A DNA stretch of 35,980 bases. Origin: Arthrobacter sp. RIT-PI-e. GTDB lineage: Bacteria > Actinomycetota > Actinomycetes > Actinomycetales > Micrococcaceae. Each line of letters begins with the position of its first letter. Position 1 is the stretch's first letter. The notes below the pieces were generated by a model. The model searched no databases and was not told the DNA's origin. It saw only the letters and a list, made by a program, of their open reading frames with translations. Positions 1-7,833 of the stretch are shown piece by piece. The stretch is taken from positions 1-35,980 of the forward strand of contig NZ_LGIU01000074.1 of the NCBI RefSeq assembly GCF_001187915.1, read 5' to 3'. Made by a program: the position numbers and the translations under genes.

Positions 1-142
1 TCCCGGACGTGCTCCACCTCCGCGGAAGCAGGACGACGGCGGCCAGGAGCCTCGGCGTGAGCTGCACCACCAGCAGGACGGCGACGGCCAGCAGCACGAG
101 GACCAGCAGGGAACCGGCCCACAGGCGCGATGGTGACGTCAC
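1..142 (-). CDS. 5' end of a membrane-anchored protein, possibly a D-Ala-D-Ala carboxypeptidase (partial)
   Basis: Only about 47 codons lie in the window; the gene runs off the left edge. It begins with GTG, a GAGAGGA sequence lies 4 nt upstream, and it reads VTSPSRLWAGSLLVLVLLAV followed by more hydrophobic residues. That is a short basic N-terminus and one long hydrophobic segment (about residues 10-27), typical of a signal anchor or uncleaved signal peptide. In Arthrobacter-like genomes the gene divergent from ppa is usually a D-alanyl-D-alanine carboxypeptidase (dacB) followed by tilS, hpt and ftsH. That identity is inferred from position alone, because no catalytic motif is visible. Any exported or membrane protein would fit equally well. 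Confidence 0.5.
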   Translation of the reverse strand, partial: MTSPSRLWAGSLLVLVLLAVAVLLVVQLTPRLLAAVVLLPRRWSTSG

Positions 143-216
143 GGTGTCCTCTCGCACGCGGTGCTGCTCACGGCGCCGGCGGTCCGGCAAATACCTCGGT
201 AGCGGCGGCCGGCAGA

Positions 217-222
217 TATGTT
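217..222 (+). promoter_or_regulatory. Candidate -10 box for ppa
   Basis: TATGTT matches the actinobacterial TANNNT -10 pattern and lies about 77 nt upstream of the ppa start, inside the 157-nt divergent intergenic region. No good -35 is seen. This transcript would have a leader, unlike many genes in the window. Confidence 0.3.
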
Positions 223-299
223 AGGGCTGACGACCAACACTAGACCGGCGTGCCGCACCATCGAACCCACCCATCACCCATGAACATCCAGGAGTTGCC

Positions 300-872
300 A
301 TGACCATGAAGCTCGACGTCACCATCGAGATCCCGAAGGGCTCGCGCGTCAAGTACGAGATCGACCACGAGACCCACCGGCTGCGCCTCGACCGCGTCCT
401 GTTCACGGCCATGCAGTACCCGACGCACTACGGCTACTTCGAGAACACGCTCGGCGAGGACGGCGACCCGCTGGACGCCCTCGTGATGCTGCAGGACTTC
501 GACCTGGTACCGGGCGTCCTCGTGGAGTCCCGCCCCATCGGCGTGTTCAACATGACCGACGACGGCGGCGGCGACGCCAAGGTCCTGTGCGTGCCCGTGG
601 ACCCCCGGTTCGACCACATCCAGGACCTCTCCGACGTCTCGGACTTCCTGCTCGACGAGATCAAGCACTTCTTCACGAAGTACAAGGACCTGGAGCCGGG
701 CAAGTGGGTGGAGGCCGCGGACTGGGCCGGTCGTGAGGACGCCGAGGCGGAGGTCGAGGCCTCCCTGAAGCGCTTCCAGGCGCAGGGCGAGCACAGCGAG
801 GAGGACGAGCCGCAGGGCCGGTCCGTGGACGTCGAGGCGGAGAACACCGGCGAGACCCCTGAGGGCCGCTGA
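300..872 (+). CDS. ppa: Inorganic pyrophosphatase, family I
   Basis: Soluble cytosolic enzyme that hydrolyses pyrophosphate to two phosphates and so drives biosynthetic reactions forward. The 190-residue product opens with the family N-terminus ([17 protein letters not shown]) and has the metal-binding signature DGDPLDALV at about residues 57-65, then [10 protein letters not shown] and [15 protein letters not shown]. All expected acidic metal ligands are present. The last 25 or so residues form an acidic tail beyond the usual domain end. An AGGAG ribosome binding site lies 6 nt before the ATG. A second in-frame ATG two codons later is also possible. A perfect hairpin terminator follows directly, so the gene is probably monocistronic. 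Confidence 0.97.
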   Translation: MTMKLDVTIEIPKGSRVKYEIDHETHRLRLDRVLFTAMQYPTHYGYFENTLGEDGDPLDALVMLQDFDLVPGVLVESRPIGVFNMTDDGGGDAKVLCVPVDPRFDHIQDLSDVSDFLLDEIKHFFTKYKDLEPGKWVEAADWAGREDAEAEVEASLKRFQAQGEHSEEDEPQGRSVDVEAENTGETPEGR

Positions 873-879
873 CCGACCC

Positions 880-919
880 GGCGCCCCCGCACCGTCCTCC
901 GGGGCGGTGCGGGGGCGCC
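880..919 (+). terminator. Strong hairpin terminator after ppa
   Basis: A perfect 15-bp stem (880-894 paired with 905-919) with a 10-nt loop begins 7 nt after the ppa stop codon. There is no clear U-tract, as is usual in high-GC actinobacteria. Confidence 0.8.
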
Positions 920-968
920 GTCGTCCGCGGGTCGTCCCGGGGTGCGCCCGACGCTTCCGGCGATACTG

Positions 969-1604
969 ATGGACATGCGCTACGTCCTGACCATCAACCA
1001 GCGCGATTCACGCGAGGTCGGCGACCTCGTGGACGACCTGCTGAGATCCCTGCGCCGGTTCCCCACCACCGTGCCCTTCCAGCGTTCGGTGGGTGACGAG
1101 GTGGTCGGTGTGGTGGACTCGGCGACGACGGCGGTGGACGCCGCCCTGCAGGCCCTGCGCCCACGCCGCTGGCACGTGGGGATCGGCGTCGGCGGCGTCA
1201 CTCCCCCCGTGCCGGAGGACCTCCTGGACGCCTCCGGCCCCGGGCTGGTGTACGCGCGGCGGGCCGTGGACCGCGCCCGGAGGACCGGCGAGCGGACCCC
1301 CCTGGCCGTCGAGGGCCCGGACGGCGCGATCGCCGCGGACGCCGAGGCCGTGCTGCGGTTGCTCGGGCAGATCGTCTCCACCCGCACCGCGGCCGAGTGG
1401 GCCGTGCTCGATCTCATGACACCGGGGGCACGCGGGCAGCAGAAGCACGTGGCGCAGGAACTGGGGATCACCGCGCAGGCCGTGAGCCGCGCCGTGGTGC
1501 GCTCCTCCTGGACGGAGGAGTGGGCCACCCGCCCGGCAGCGGCCCGCCTCCTGGACCTCGCCCACGGCCCGGAGTCCCTGCCCCCGGCAGGACCGGGGTC
1601 CTGA
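969..1604 (+). CDS. SatD-like protein with C-terminal helix-turn-helix
   Basis: Likely cytosolic DNA-associated protein of unknown function. The N-terminal half (DMRYVLTINQRDSRE, then PFQRSVGDEVVGVV and a GIGVGGVTPPVPEDLLDASG segment) resembles the SatD/cyclase-like alpha-beta fold seen in actinobacterial proteins of this size. The C-terminal third (AAEWAVLDLMTPGARGQQKH followed by VAQELGITAQAVSRAV) is a MarR/HTH-like helix-turn-helix. An upstream extension to 942 is open but has no ribosome binding site. The start is probably ATG 969 or ATG 975: a GATACT -10-like box at 962-967 sits 7 nt before ATG 975, which suggests a leaderless mRNA. The SatD assignment is by resemblance only. The gene converges on the HAD gene with no obvious terminator. 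Confidence 0.7.
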   Translation: MDMRYVLTINQRDSREVGDLVDDLLRSLRRFPTTVPFQRSVGDEVVGVVDSATTAVDAALQALRPRRWHVGIGVGGVTPPVPEDLLDASGPGLVYARRAVDRARRTGERTPLAVEGPDGAIAADAEAVLRLLGQIVSTRTAAEWAVLDLMTPGARGQQKHVAQELGITAQAVSRAVVRSSWTEEWATRPAAARLLDLAHGPESLPPAGPGS

Positions 1605-1638
1605 CGCAGACCTCGCCCACGGTGACTCCGGCGGAACC

Positions 1639-2475
1639 TCAGACCAGGGAGCGCAGCACCTTCGCGGCGCCGTCGTCGTACACCGAACCGGTCACCTCGG
1701 AGGCCGCCGAGCGGACCTCGTCCGGGGCCTGCCCCATGGCCACCCCGCGTGCCGCCCAACGGAGCATCTCGACGTCGTTCCGGCCGTCGCCCACCGCGAC
1801 GGTGAGCTCCGGCACCGTACCCAGGCGCTGCCGCAGCACTTCCAGGGCAGTGGCCTTGGTGACGCCCGCGGCGGCGATGTCCAGCCAGGCCGTCCAGCCC
1901 ACCGAGTAGGTGACGCCGTGGAGGCCGATCGAGGTGACGGCGTCGCCGAACTCCTCCGCGGAGCTGTCCGTGCTGAACACCACCACGCGCACCGCGCGGG
2001 CCGCGAGCATCTCCTCGAAGTCCACGTTCTCCGCCTCGGAGCCGAAGCTGGCGTCCTGGAAGCTCTCGGTGGACAGGAACCGCCCGCGGTCGTCCTCCAG
2101 TGCGTACTTCGCGGCCGGCAGGCGTTCCCGCAGCGCGGTGAGTGCGGGGCGCGGATCGAAGGTGACGCGCTCGATCACCTCGAACCCCTCGGGCAGCGAG
2201 GCGTCGATGCGCAGGGTCACGCCGCCGTTGGAGCACACGGCGTACCCGCGCGTGATGCCGAGGAGCCGGATCACGGGCAGCGTGGCGCCGAGGGAGCGCC
2301 CGGTGGCGATGATCACCTCGTGCCCGGCCCCGACGGCGGCACGGGCGGCATCGCGCACCTCCTCGGTCATGGTGCCCTCATGGTCCACGAGGGTGCCGTC
2401 CACGTCGAGCGCGATCAGGTTGTGTCTGCGGTCCTGCTGCCGGTCATCGGTGCCGGTGTCGGTGAGAGTGGTCAT
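1639..2475 (-). CDS. Cof-type HAD-IIB family hydrolase
   Basis: Predicted cytosolic sugar-phosphate or nucleotide-like phosphatase of the HAD superfamily. The 278-residue protein has motif I IALDVDGTLVD at about residues 21-31 (nucleophile Asp and general-acid Asp), motif II IIATGRS, the cap SNGG segment and motif IV VAVGDGRNDVEML near the C-terminus, so the catalytic set is complete. About 17 residues before motif I are polar and probably disordered. It lies 44 nt downstream of serS on the same strand without a terminator between them, so it is probably the second gene of a serS operon, an arrangement common in related actinobacteria. Substrate cannot be told from sequence. Confidence 0.92.
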   Translation of the reverse strand: MTTLTDTGTDDRQQDRRHNLIALDVDGTLVDHEGTMTEEVRDAARAAVGAGHEVIIATGRSLGATLPVIRLLGITRGYAVCSNGGVTLRIDASLPEGFEVIERVTFDPRPALTALRERLPAAKYALEDDRGRFLSTESFQDASFGSEAENVDFEEMLAARAVRVVVFSTDSSAEEFGDAVTSIGLHGVTYSVGWTAWLDIAAAGVTKATALEVLRQRLGTVPELTVAVGDGRNDVEMLRWAARGVAMGQAPDEVRSAASEVTGSVYDDGAAKVLRSLV

Positions 2476-2519
2476 ACCTCAGTGAAGCAGACCCCACCGA
2501 CACCTCGGCGTCGCGGCAC

Positions 2520-3800
2520 TCACAGGACGGGAAGGATTTCCAGACCGTTCATGTACGGCCGGAGTGCCTCGGGCACGGTCACCGACCCGTCCGGGTTCTG
2601 GTGGTGCTCGAGGATCGCCACGATCCAGCGCGTGGTGGCGAGGGTGCCGTTGAGCGTGGCGACGGCGCGCGTACCCTTGACGCCCTCGCCGCCCTGGCGT
2701 TCCCGGATGTTCAGCCGCCGCGCCTGGAAGGTGGTGCAGTTCGACGTCGAGGTCAGCTCCCGGTAGTCGCCCTGCGTGGGCACCCAGGCCTCGCAGTCGA
2801 ACTTCCGCGCCGCGGACATCCCGAGGTCGCCGGCGGCGGTGTCGATCACGCGGTAGGGCAGCTCCACCTTGGCGAGCATCTGCTCCTCCCAGGCGAGCAT
2901 GCGCTCGTGCTCCGCGGCGGCGTCCTCCACGGTGGTGTAGGTGAACATCTCCACCTTGTTGAACTGGTGGACGCGGATGATGCCGCGGGTGTCCTTGCCG
3001 TGCGAACCGGCCTCGCGCCGGTAGCAGGAGGACCACCCGGCATACCGCGAGGGCCCTGCGGTCAGATCCAGGATCTCGTCCGAGTGGTACCCGGCGAGGG
3101 CCACCTCGGAGGTACCCACCAGGTAGAGGTCGTCCTCCGCCAGCCGGTAGATCTCGGCGTCGTGGGCGATGTCGAACCCGGTGCCCTGCATGGTCTCGGG
3201 ACGCACGAGGGTGGGGGTGATCATGGGGGTGAAGCCGGCATCCACGGCCTGGTCCAGCGCCATGCGCAGCAGACCGATCTCGAGCCGGGCGCCCACACCC
3301 TTCAGGAAGTAGAAGCGTGAGCCGGACACCTTCGCGCCGCGCTCCATGTCGATCGCGCCGATCAGCTCGCCGATCTCCAGGTGGTCGCGGGGCTCGAAGC
3401 CCTCGGCGGCGAAGTCGCGGGGGGTGCCCACCTCCTTGAGGACCACGTAGTCGTCCTCCCCGCCCTCGGGGACGCCGTCCTGCACCAGGTTCGGCAGCTT
3501 CCGCAGCAGCCCCTCCTGCTCGGTCCGCGCCTCCTCGGCCGCACCCGACGCCGCCTTGACGGACGCGGCGAGCTCCTTGACCTCCGCCAGCAGCGCCTGC
3601 TTCCCCTCGCCCCTGGCCTGCGCCACCCGCTTGCCGAAGGCGTTCTGCTCGGCACGGAGCGTCTCGTAGGCGGTCACCGACTCCCGGCGCCGGGTGTCGG
3701 CGGCGAGGACGGCGTCCACGAGGGACTCGTCCGCCCTGCGGGCACGCTGCGATGCACGGAACTTCTCGGGAGCGAGGCGGAGCTCGTTGACGTCGATCAC
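2520..3800 (-). CDS. serS: Serine--tRNA ligase
   Basis: Cytosolic class II aminoacyl-tRNA synthetase that charges tRNA-Ser (and tRNA-Sec where present) with serine. The 426-residue protein has the expected N-terminal coiled-coil tRNA-binding arm (about residues 25-105), the TSE serine-binding element at 230-232, class II motif 2 ([17 protein letters not shown], about 257-273) and motif 3 ([10 protein letters not shown], 383-392, with Arg391). Length matches the family. The start is GTG at 3800: a TAGTCT -10 box lies exactly 6 nt upstream and there is no convincing Shine-Dalgarno, indicating a leaderless transcript. It is transcribed divergently from the diacylglycerol-kinase-like gene and probably together with the HAD gene downstream. 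Confidence 0.98.
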   Translation of the reverse strand: MIDVNELRLAPEKFRASQRARRADESLVDAVLAADTRRRESVTAYETLRAEQNAFGKRVAQARGEGKQALLAEVKELAASVKAASGAAEEARTEQEGLLRKLPNLVQDGVPEGGEDDYVVLKEVGTPRDFAAEGFEPRDHLEIGELIGAIDMERGAKVSGSRFYFLKGVGARLEIGLLRMALDQAVDAGFTPMITPTLVRPETMQGTGFDIAHDAEIYRLAEDDLYLVGTSEVALAGYHSDEILDLTAGPSRYAGWSSCYRREAGSHGKDTRGIIRVHQFNKVEMFTYTTVEDAAAEHERMLAWEEQMLAKVELPYRVIDTAAGDLGMSAARKFDCEAWVPTQGDYRELTSTSNCTTFQARRLNIRERQGGEGVKGTRAVATLNGTLATTRWIVAILEHHQNPDGSVTVPEALRPYMNGLEILPVL

Positions 3801-3806
3801 CCGTCA

Positions 3807-3812
3807 AGACTA
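3807..3812 (-). promoter_or_regulatory. -10 box for leaderless serS
   Basis: On the minus strand TAGTCT is followed by 6 nt and then the GTG start of serS, the spacing expected when transcription begins at or next to the start codon. Confidence 0.55.
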
Positions 3813-3853
3813 CCCAACCCGGTACTTCCGGCAGCGAGCCGCGTCCGTGCCGC

Positions 3854-3859
3854 TAGTGT
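3854..3859 (+). promoter_or_regulatory. -10 box for the diacylglycerol-kinase-like gene
   Basis: TAGTGT lies 8 nt before ATG 3868, with an in-frame GTG 2 nt after the box. No Shine-Dalgarno is visible, again suggesting a leaderless or near-leaderless mRNA. Confidence 0.5.
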
Positions 3860-3867
3860 GGGTGATC

Positions 3868-4992
3868 ATGCGCCGCAAACTGTTCGCCGGAACGGCCGCG
3901 GCATCCGCCGCCGTGGCCTCGATCCAGACCTACTGGTCCGTGCGGAGACTGCACCAGACCCGCACCCCCACCGCCGCCGTCCACCGGCCCGCCCGTGTGC
4001 CGGAGGGTCCCCAGCGGGTGGCCCTGGTGGTGAACCCCACGAAGCTGCAGGCGCACACCACCCGGGCTCTCGTGGAGCGGGCGTGCTCGGACGCCGGGTG
4101 GGAACTCCCCCTGGTGCTGGAGACCACGGCCGAGGACCCCGGGACCGGACAGGCCGTCCGGGCGCTCGACGCCGGGGCGGACCTCGTGCTCGCGGCCGGG
4201 GGCGATGGCACGGTCCGGGCGGTGGCGCAGGCCCTCGCCCACCGGCCCGCCGCGCTCGGCCTGCTGCCGCTCGGTACCGGGAACCTGCTGGTGCGGAACC
4301 TCGGGCTGCCGTACCACGACGTCGCCGGGTGCCTCCGGGTGGCCCTCCACGGCCACGAGCGCCGGATCGACATGGCCCGGATCAGCCTGCGGGACGAGCG
4401 CACGCAGGTCACGAACGAGCAGCCGTTCCTGGTCATGGGCGGTCTGGGGTTCGACGCCAGTGTCATGGCGGACGCGCGGCCGGACCTCAAGGAGAAGTAC
4501 GGGTGGCTCGCCTACAGCGAGGCCGGGGTGCGCCACCTGCCCGGACGCCGACGGCGCATCACCATCAGCCTCGACGGCGGACCCCCGCAGAGCAGGAAGG
4601 TGCGCAGCGTGCTGCTGGCCAACTGCGGCAAGCTCCCGGCGGGCGTGGACTTCGTCCCCGACGCGGTGATCGACGACGGCCACCTCGACGTGGTGGTGCT
4701 CAGCCCCCGCAGCCTCCTGGGATGGACCTGGATGGCCGCGAAGATCCTCCTGCGCCACCCCGGGGGGACACCCGTGATCAGCTACTACCGGGCCCGGGAG
4801 GTCACCGTGTGGTCGGGGGACCCGATCGACACCCAGGTGGACGGCGATCCCTCCGGCTCGATGTCCTCGTTGACGGCCCGCGTGGACCCGGGCGCACTGA
4901 TGGTCCGGGTGCCTGCTGCGGCTCCCGGACCATCAGGGTCCAGCGTGGTGCGGCCGGCTCCCGCGTGGGGACGGTTCCGGCGGCGCACCTAG
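3868..4992 (+). CDS. Diacylglycerol/lipid kinase family protein
   Basis: Predicted lipid kinase (DagK/YegS-type catalytic fold) acting at the membrane face on diacylglycerol or a related lipid. The 374-residue protein has the family nucleotide-binding elements in order: VALVVNPTKLQ (about 51-61), the signature AAGGDGTVRAV (109-119), LPLGTGNLLVRNLGLP (133-148), then GGLGFDASV and, near the C-terminus, a QVDGDP segment that contributes a catalytic or metal-binding acid. The N-terminus (MRRKLFAGTAAASAAVASIQ) is hydrophobic enough to be a membrane anchor or signal-like segment. The open frame extends upstream to 3694, but that overlaps serS; ATG 3868 fits the promoter better. Its stop shares the palindrome CTAG with the convergent small gene. 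Confidence 0.9.
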   Translation: MRRKLFAGTAAASAAVASIQTYWSVRRLHQTRTPTAAVHRPARVPEGPQRVALVVNPTKLQAHTTRALVERACSDAGWELPLVLETTAEDPGTGQAVRALDAGADLVLAAGGDGTVRAVAQALAHRPAALGLLPLGTGNLLVRNLGLPYHDVAGCLRVALHGHERRIDMARISLRDERTQVTNEQPFLVMGGLGFDASVMADARPDLKEKYGWLAYSEAGVRHLPGRRRRITISLDGGPPQSRKVRSVLLANCGKLPAGVDFVPDAVIDDGHLDVVVLSPRSLLGWTWMAAKILLRHPGGTPVISYYRAREVTVWSGDPIDTQVDGDPSGSMSSLTARVDPGALMVRVPAAAPGPSGSSVVRPAPAWGRFRRRT

Positions 4993-5279
4993 CGGTCGGT
5001 GTCGGTGTACTCGCCCTCGTCGGCGGGGTCCGTCGAGGAGCTCACACCGGAGCCGTCGGCGTCGTTGGCCGTGTAGTGGCCCTCCTGCTGGGAGGCTGCC
5101 ACGGCCTCGGCGGGGTCACGCTCGGCGCGTTCTGCCTGCTCCTTGATCAGGGCCTGCTCCTCGGCGAAGCGGAGATCGTTGCCCTGGTCCCCGAGGTCGC
5201 CGTGCCAGTTCGGGTCCGAGGTGGAGCCGTCCCCCTCGTTGGGGTTGACGATGTGCCCTCCGTGCGCGTTCTCGGTCAT
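4989..5279 (-). CDS. Small acidic hypothetical protein
   Basis: A 96-residue, very acidic, Asp/Glu/Ser/Thr-rich protein starting MTENAHGGHIVNPNEGDGST, with no membrane segment and no cysteines. The middle (about residues 36-55) is Glu/Ala-rich and could form a helix; the ends look disordered. I do not recognise a family with a known function; similar small proteins occur in Micrococcaceae. An AAAGG lies 9 nt before the ATG. Upstream are a TAGGCT -10 box and a 14-bp perfect palindrome at the predicted transcription start, so it may be specifically regulated. A second small acidic protein of similar composition is encoded at 14546-14713. Confidence 0.8.
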   Translation of the reverse strand: MTENAHGGHIVNPNEGDGSTSDPNWHGDLGDQGNDLRFAEEQALIKEQAERAERDPAEAVAASQQEGHYTANDADGSGVSSSTDPADEGEYTDTDR

Positions 5280-5313
5280 GATGCTCAGCCTTTCGTCGAA
5301 GAATGCGCTCCTC

Positions 5314-5336
5314 GGTGGGCGCCCACCGTAAGCCTA
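5314..5336 (-). promoter_or_regulatory. Promoter with palindrome at the start of transcription
   Basis: TAGGCT (5331-5336, minus strand) is a -10 box for the small acidic protein. The perfect palindrome GGTGGGCGCCCACC (5314-5327) overlaps the expected transcription start about 7 nt downstream. It could be an operator or a 5'-end RNA hairpin. Confidence 0.5.
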
Positions 5337-5367
5337 CTGATGGATCGGGTGGTTGGAAACGTGGGGT

Positions 5368-6372
5368 TCAGTCCCGCAGCAGTTCCTGCACGGCCTTCTC
5401 CGACGCCGAGTAGGTGGTGATGGGGATGACCTCCCCGCTCATGAAGCGGTCCACGAGCCGGGGGTCCACGTAGGACGCCCGCGCCACGGTGGGGGTGTTG
5501 CCGAGGTGGTCGGACACGGCCTTCATGGTCGCGGTGACGGCCTTCTGCCGGGCGGTGCGGCTCGTGGCCTTCAGGTCCTCCTTGGCGAGCGCCATCGCGG
5601 CGACCACGGTGGCCTGCCAGGTACGGAAGTCCTTGGCGGTGAACGGCCCGCCGGTGACCTGGCGCAGGAACTCGTTGAGCGAGGACCCGTCCACGTGGTG
5701 CCACCTGCCGTCACTGGCCCGGTAGGCGAGCACGGTGTCCGCCCCCTCGCGCTCCAGCATGGGCTGGAGGGCGGCGGCGAGGTCCTGGTCCTCGAGCCGG
5801 GTGTCCCAGTGCTGGCCGCTCTTGCCGGGGAAGTCGAACGTGATCATGCTGCCCTCGATGGTGCAGTGCTCCACCAGCAGTGTGGTGACCCCGAAGGAGC
5901 CGTTGGTCTCCGCGTACTGGGCGGAGCCGATCCTCAGCGCCCCGGAGTCCACGATGCGCAGGGCCGCGGCGAAGGCACGCTCCTTGGTGAAGCCGTCGCC
6001 GCGCAGGTGCTGGGTGATCGCGCGGCGCGCGCTCGGGAGCTTCGCCCCGAAGTCGAGCGCGCGGTCGAACTTCTCGCGGTCCTTCTGCTCCCGCCAGGCG
6101 GGGTGGTAGAGGTACTGCCGGCGGCCGGCGTCGTCCGTGCCGAGGGCCTGGACGTGGCCGTTCGCGTAGGGCGCGATCCACACGTCCTTCCAGGCGGGCG
6201 GGATCACGAGCTCCTTGATGCGCTCCACGACCTCCGCCTCCAGGAGCTCGCCGCCCGGCGCCCGGTAGCTGAAACCCTTCCCGTGGCGCCTGCGGGTGAT
6301 ACCGGGCCTGCGCGTGTTGCTGCGGCGCAATCGAGCCATCGTGGGAACCAGCCTTCGTCGGGGGCGGAGCAT
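5368..6372 (-). CDS. DNA topoisomerase IB (poxvirus/bacterial type)
   Basis: Predicted to relax supercoiled DNA through a 3'-phosphotyrosyl intermediate without ATP. The 334-residue protein has the bacterial TopIB N-terminal domain (GKGFSYRAPGGELLEAEVVE, then VIPPAWKDVWIAPYANGHVQ). The catalytic domain contains LRIGSAQYAETNGSFGVTTL (active-site Arg), FTAKDFRTWQAT (Lys/Arg/His region) and the nucleophile Tyr in ARASYVDPRLVDRF near the C-terminus. Length is normal for the family. A second possible start (MARLRRSN) is at 6339, but a TAGGCT box 8 nt before ATG 6372 favours the longer form. Such enzymes are common in soil actinobacteria and are accessory to TopA and gyrase. Confidence 0.95.
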   Translation of the reverse strand: MLRPRRRLVPTMARLRRSNTRRPGITRRRHGKGFSYRAPGGELLEAEVVERIKELVIPPAWKDVWIAPYANGHVQALGTDDAGRRQYLYHPAWREQKDREKFDRALDFGAKLPSARRAITQHLRGDGFTKERAFAAALRIVDSGALRIGSAQYAETNGSFGVTTLLVEHCTIEGSMITFDFPGKSGQHWDTRLEDQDLAAALQPMLEREGADTVLAYRASDGRWHHVDGSSLNEFLRQVTGGPFTAKDFRTWQATVVAAMALAKEDLKATSRTARQKAVTATMKAVSDHLGNTPTVARASYVDPRLVDRFMSGEVIPITTYSASEKAVQELLRD

Positions 6373-6380
6373 CGGTGGTA

Positions 6381-6386
6381 AGCCTA
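6381..6386 (-). promoter_or_regulatory. -10 box for topoisomerase IB
   Basis: TAGGCT on the minus strand is followed by 8 nt and then ATG 6372. The same hexamer, with the flanking bases GTAGGCTTAC, also precedes the small acidic gene at 5331-5336. Confidence 0.5.
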
Positions 6387-6418
6387 CTGCGCTTCGCCCC
6401 CGCGCGGCCCGGTTCCCC

Positions 6419-7357
6419 CTAGTGCCCCGGGATCAGGCCCTGCAGCCAGGTGTCGGCCGCACCGAACGCCTCGTCCGAGGTGTGCCGTTCGATCGCCGGC
6501 GCCCGCCGATCGGCCCGCGGGTAGGACCCGAGGAAGCGCAGGCCCGGGCTGATGCGGTGCAGGCCCTTCAGGGCGTCGGCCACGCGGGCGTCCTCGATGT
6601 GCCCGTCCGCGTCCACGCTGAAGAAGTAGTCCCCGAGGAAGGCACCCGTGGGCCTGGACTCGATACGGCTGAGATTCACCCCGCGGGCGGCGAACTGGTC
6701 CAGGATCTGCATCAGGGCACCGGGGTGGTCCTCCGGGAGCGGGATCACCAGGGTGGTCTTGTCCGCACCCGTGCGCGGCGGCACGGCGGTGGGCCTGCCC
6801 ACCAGGACGAAGCGCGTGACGGCGTCGGTGACGTCGCCGATGTCCGCGGCGAGGACCGTGAGGCCGAGACGCCCTGCCACCAGGGGTGAGCAGATCGCGG
6901 CGTCGAACGCGGCGTCGTCCTCGAGGAGGCCGACGGCGGCGGCGGCGGTGGAGGACGCCGGCACGTACTCCACGTCCCGGACCGCGCCGTCCACCCAGTT
7001 CCTGCACTGCGCCCAGGCGTGGCCGTGCGTGGAGATCCGGCGGACCGCACCCAGGGTCATGCCGTCCCGTGCGGCGAGCACGAACGTGATGGGCACGAGT
7101 TCCTCGCGCTGGATCCGCAGCGGCTCGCCCACCGCGATGGCGTCCAGCGTGGCACTCACCCCGCCCTCCACCGAGTTCTCGATCGGCACCATCGCGGCGT
7201 CCACGTCACCGCGCCGGACGGCGTCGAGCGCTGTCCGCACGCTCGACGCCGGGACGCGGCGTGCGCCCTCGGCGCCGGGTACCTGCAGCAGGGCCGCCTC
7301 CGTGAAGGTGCCCTCGGGGCCGAGGTAGGTGTACGAGGTCCGGGGGTCGACGGTCAC
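6419..7357 (-). CDS. pheA: Prephenate dehydratase
   Basis: Cytosolic enzyme that converts prephenate to phenylpyruvate in phenylalanine synthesis. The 312-residue protein is the monofunctional form: catalytic domain from YTYLGPEGTFTEAAL (about residues 9-23), with ENSVEGGV (about 60-67), STHGHAWAQC and the catalytic TRF in DAVTRFVLVG. It ends in an ACT domain (HPGALMQILDQFAARGVNLS and IESRP) that normally binds phenylalanine for feedback inhibition. The open frame extends further upstream, but the GTG at 7357 overlaps the rhodanese stop by 4 nt (GTGA), indicating translational coupling and fixing the start just before the conserved N-terminus. No chorismate mutase domain is present. Confidence 0.96.
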   Translation of the reverse strand: MTVDPRTSYTYLGPEGTFTEAALLQVPGAEGARRVPASSVRTALDAVRRGDVDAAMVPIENSVEGGVSATLDAIAVGEPLRIQREELVPITFVLAARDGMTLGAVRRISTHGHAWAQCRNWVDGAVRDVEYVPASSTAAAAVGLLEDDAAFDAAICSPLVAGRLGLTVLAADIGDVTDAVTRFVLVGRPTAVPPRTGADKTTLVIPLPEDHPGALMQILDQFAARGVNLSRIESRPTGAFLGDYFFSVDADGHIEDARVADALKGLHRISPGLRFLGSYPRADRRAPAIERHTSDEAFGAADTWLQGLIPGH

Positions 7358-7680
7358 AGGACGGTGGGCTCGCTGCCCGTCTCCGACACCAGGGGCCGGC
7401 CGGCCTCCAGCCACGCGCCCGTGCCCCCGGCCACGTTGACGGCCGAGTACCCGTTGCCCTCCAGCCACTGGGCGGCACGCAGGGACCGCCCGCCGCTGCG
7501 GCAGATCACGTGGAGGTCCTGTTCCGGGTCGAGTTCCTCGAGCCGTGCGGGGAGTTCGTCGAGGGGAATGTGCACCGCGCCGTCCACATGACCGGCCTCC
7601 CACTCGTAGTCCTCGCGGACGTCGAGGATCCGCGCGTTCTCGGGCACGGCCGTCACCGGTACGTTCTGGATTTCGCTCAT
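7354..7680 (-). CDS. Rhodanese-like domain protein
   Basis: Single-domain sulfurtransferase-like protein, 108 residues, cytosolic. It shows the rhodanese order: ARILDVREDYEWEAGHVDGA (about 16-35), HIPLDELPARL, then the active-site loop CRSGGRS (Cys at about residue 60) followed by AAQWLEGNGYSAVNVAGG. The active-site Cys and closing Arg are intact, so sulfur or persulfide transfer is plausible; the physiological partner is unknown. An AAAAGG ribosome binding site lies 7 nt before the ATG. It is the first gene of a two-gene operon with pheA, overlapping by 4 nt. Confidence 0.94.
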   Translation of the reverse strand: MSEIQNVPVTAVPENARILDVREDYEWEAGHVDGAVHIPLDELPARLEELDPEQDLHVICRSGGRSLRAAQWLEGNGYSAVNVAGGTGAWLEAGRPLVSETGSEPTVL

Positions 7681-7758
7681 GCGCCTACCTTTTCACGGCC
7701 CGCGGCGGCACCGCCATTGCTACGACGTCACCGATCCCGTCCGGGGAGTCCCGGCTCC

Positions 7759-7764
7759 TATGAT
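7759..7764 (+). promoter_or_regulatory. Candidate -10 box upstream of the amidase
   Basis: TATGAT is close to the sigma-70-type consensus and lies about 70 nt before the amidase ATG in the 153-nt divergent region between rhodanese and amidase. The -35 region is not recognisable. Confidence 0.4.
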
Positions 7765-7833
7765 TGACCCTGTCGTCCCGGGAACCTGCGCCGTGGTGGG
7801 TCCTGAAGATCACCCGCGTCCGATCGGAACCCC

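Noticed and set aside
280-303. Mini-frame MNIQELP ending in TGA that overlaps the ppa ATG
   Set aside because: It contains the ppa ribosome binding site itself and is only seven codons; an ordinary strong Shine-Dalgarno explains the region.
3381-5420. 679-codon plus-strand frame spanning serS and the lipid-kinase gene
   Set aside because: It is a shadow frame opposite serS and out of frame with the lipid kinase; no conserved motif.
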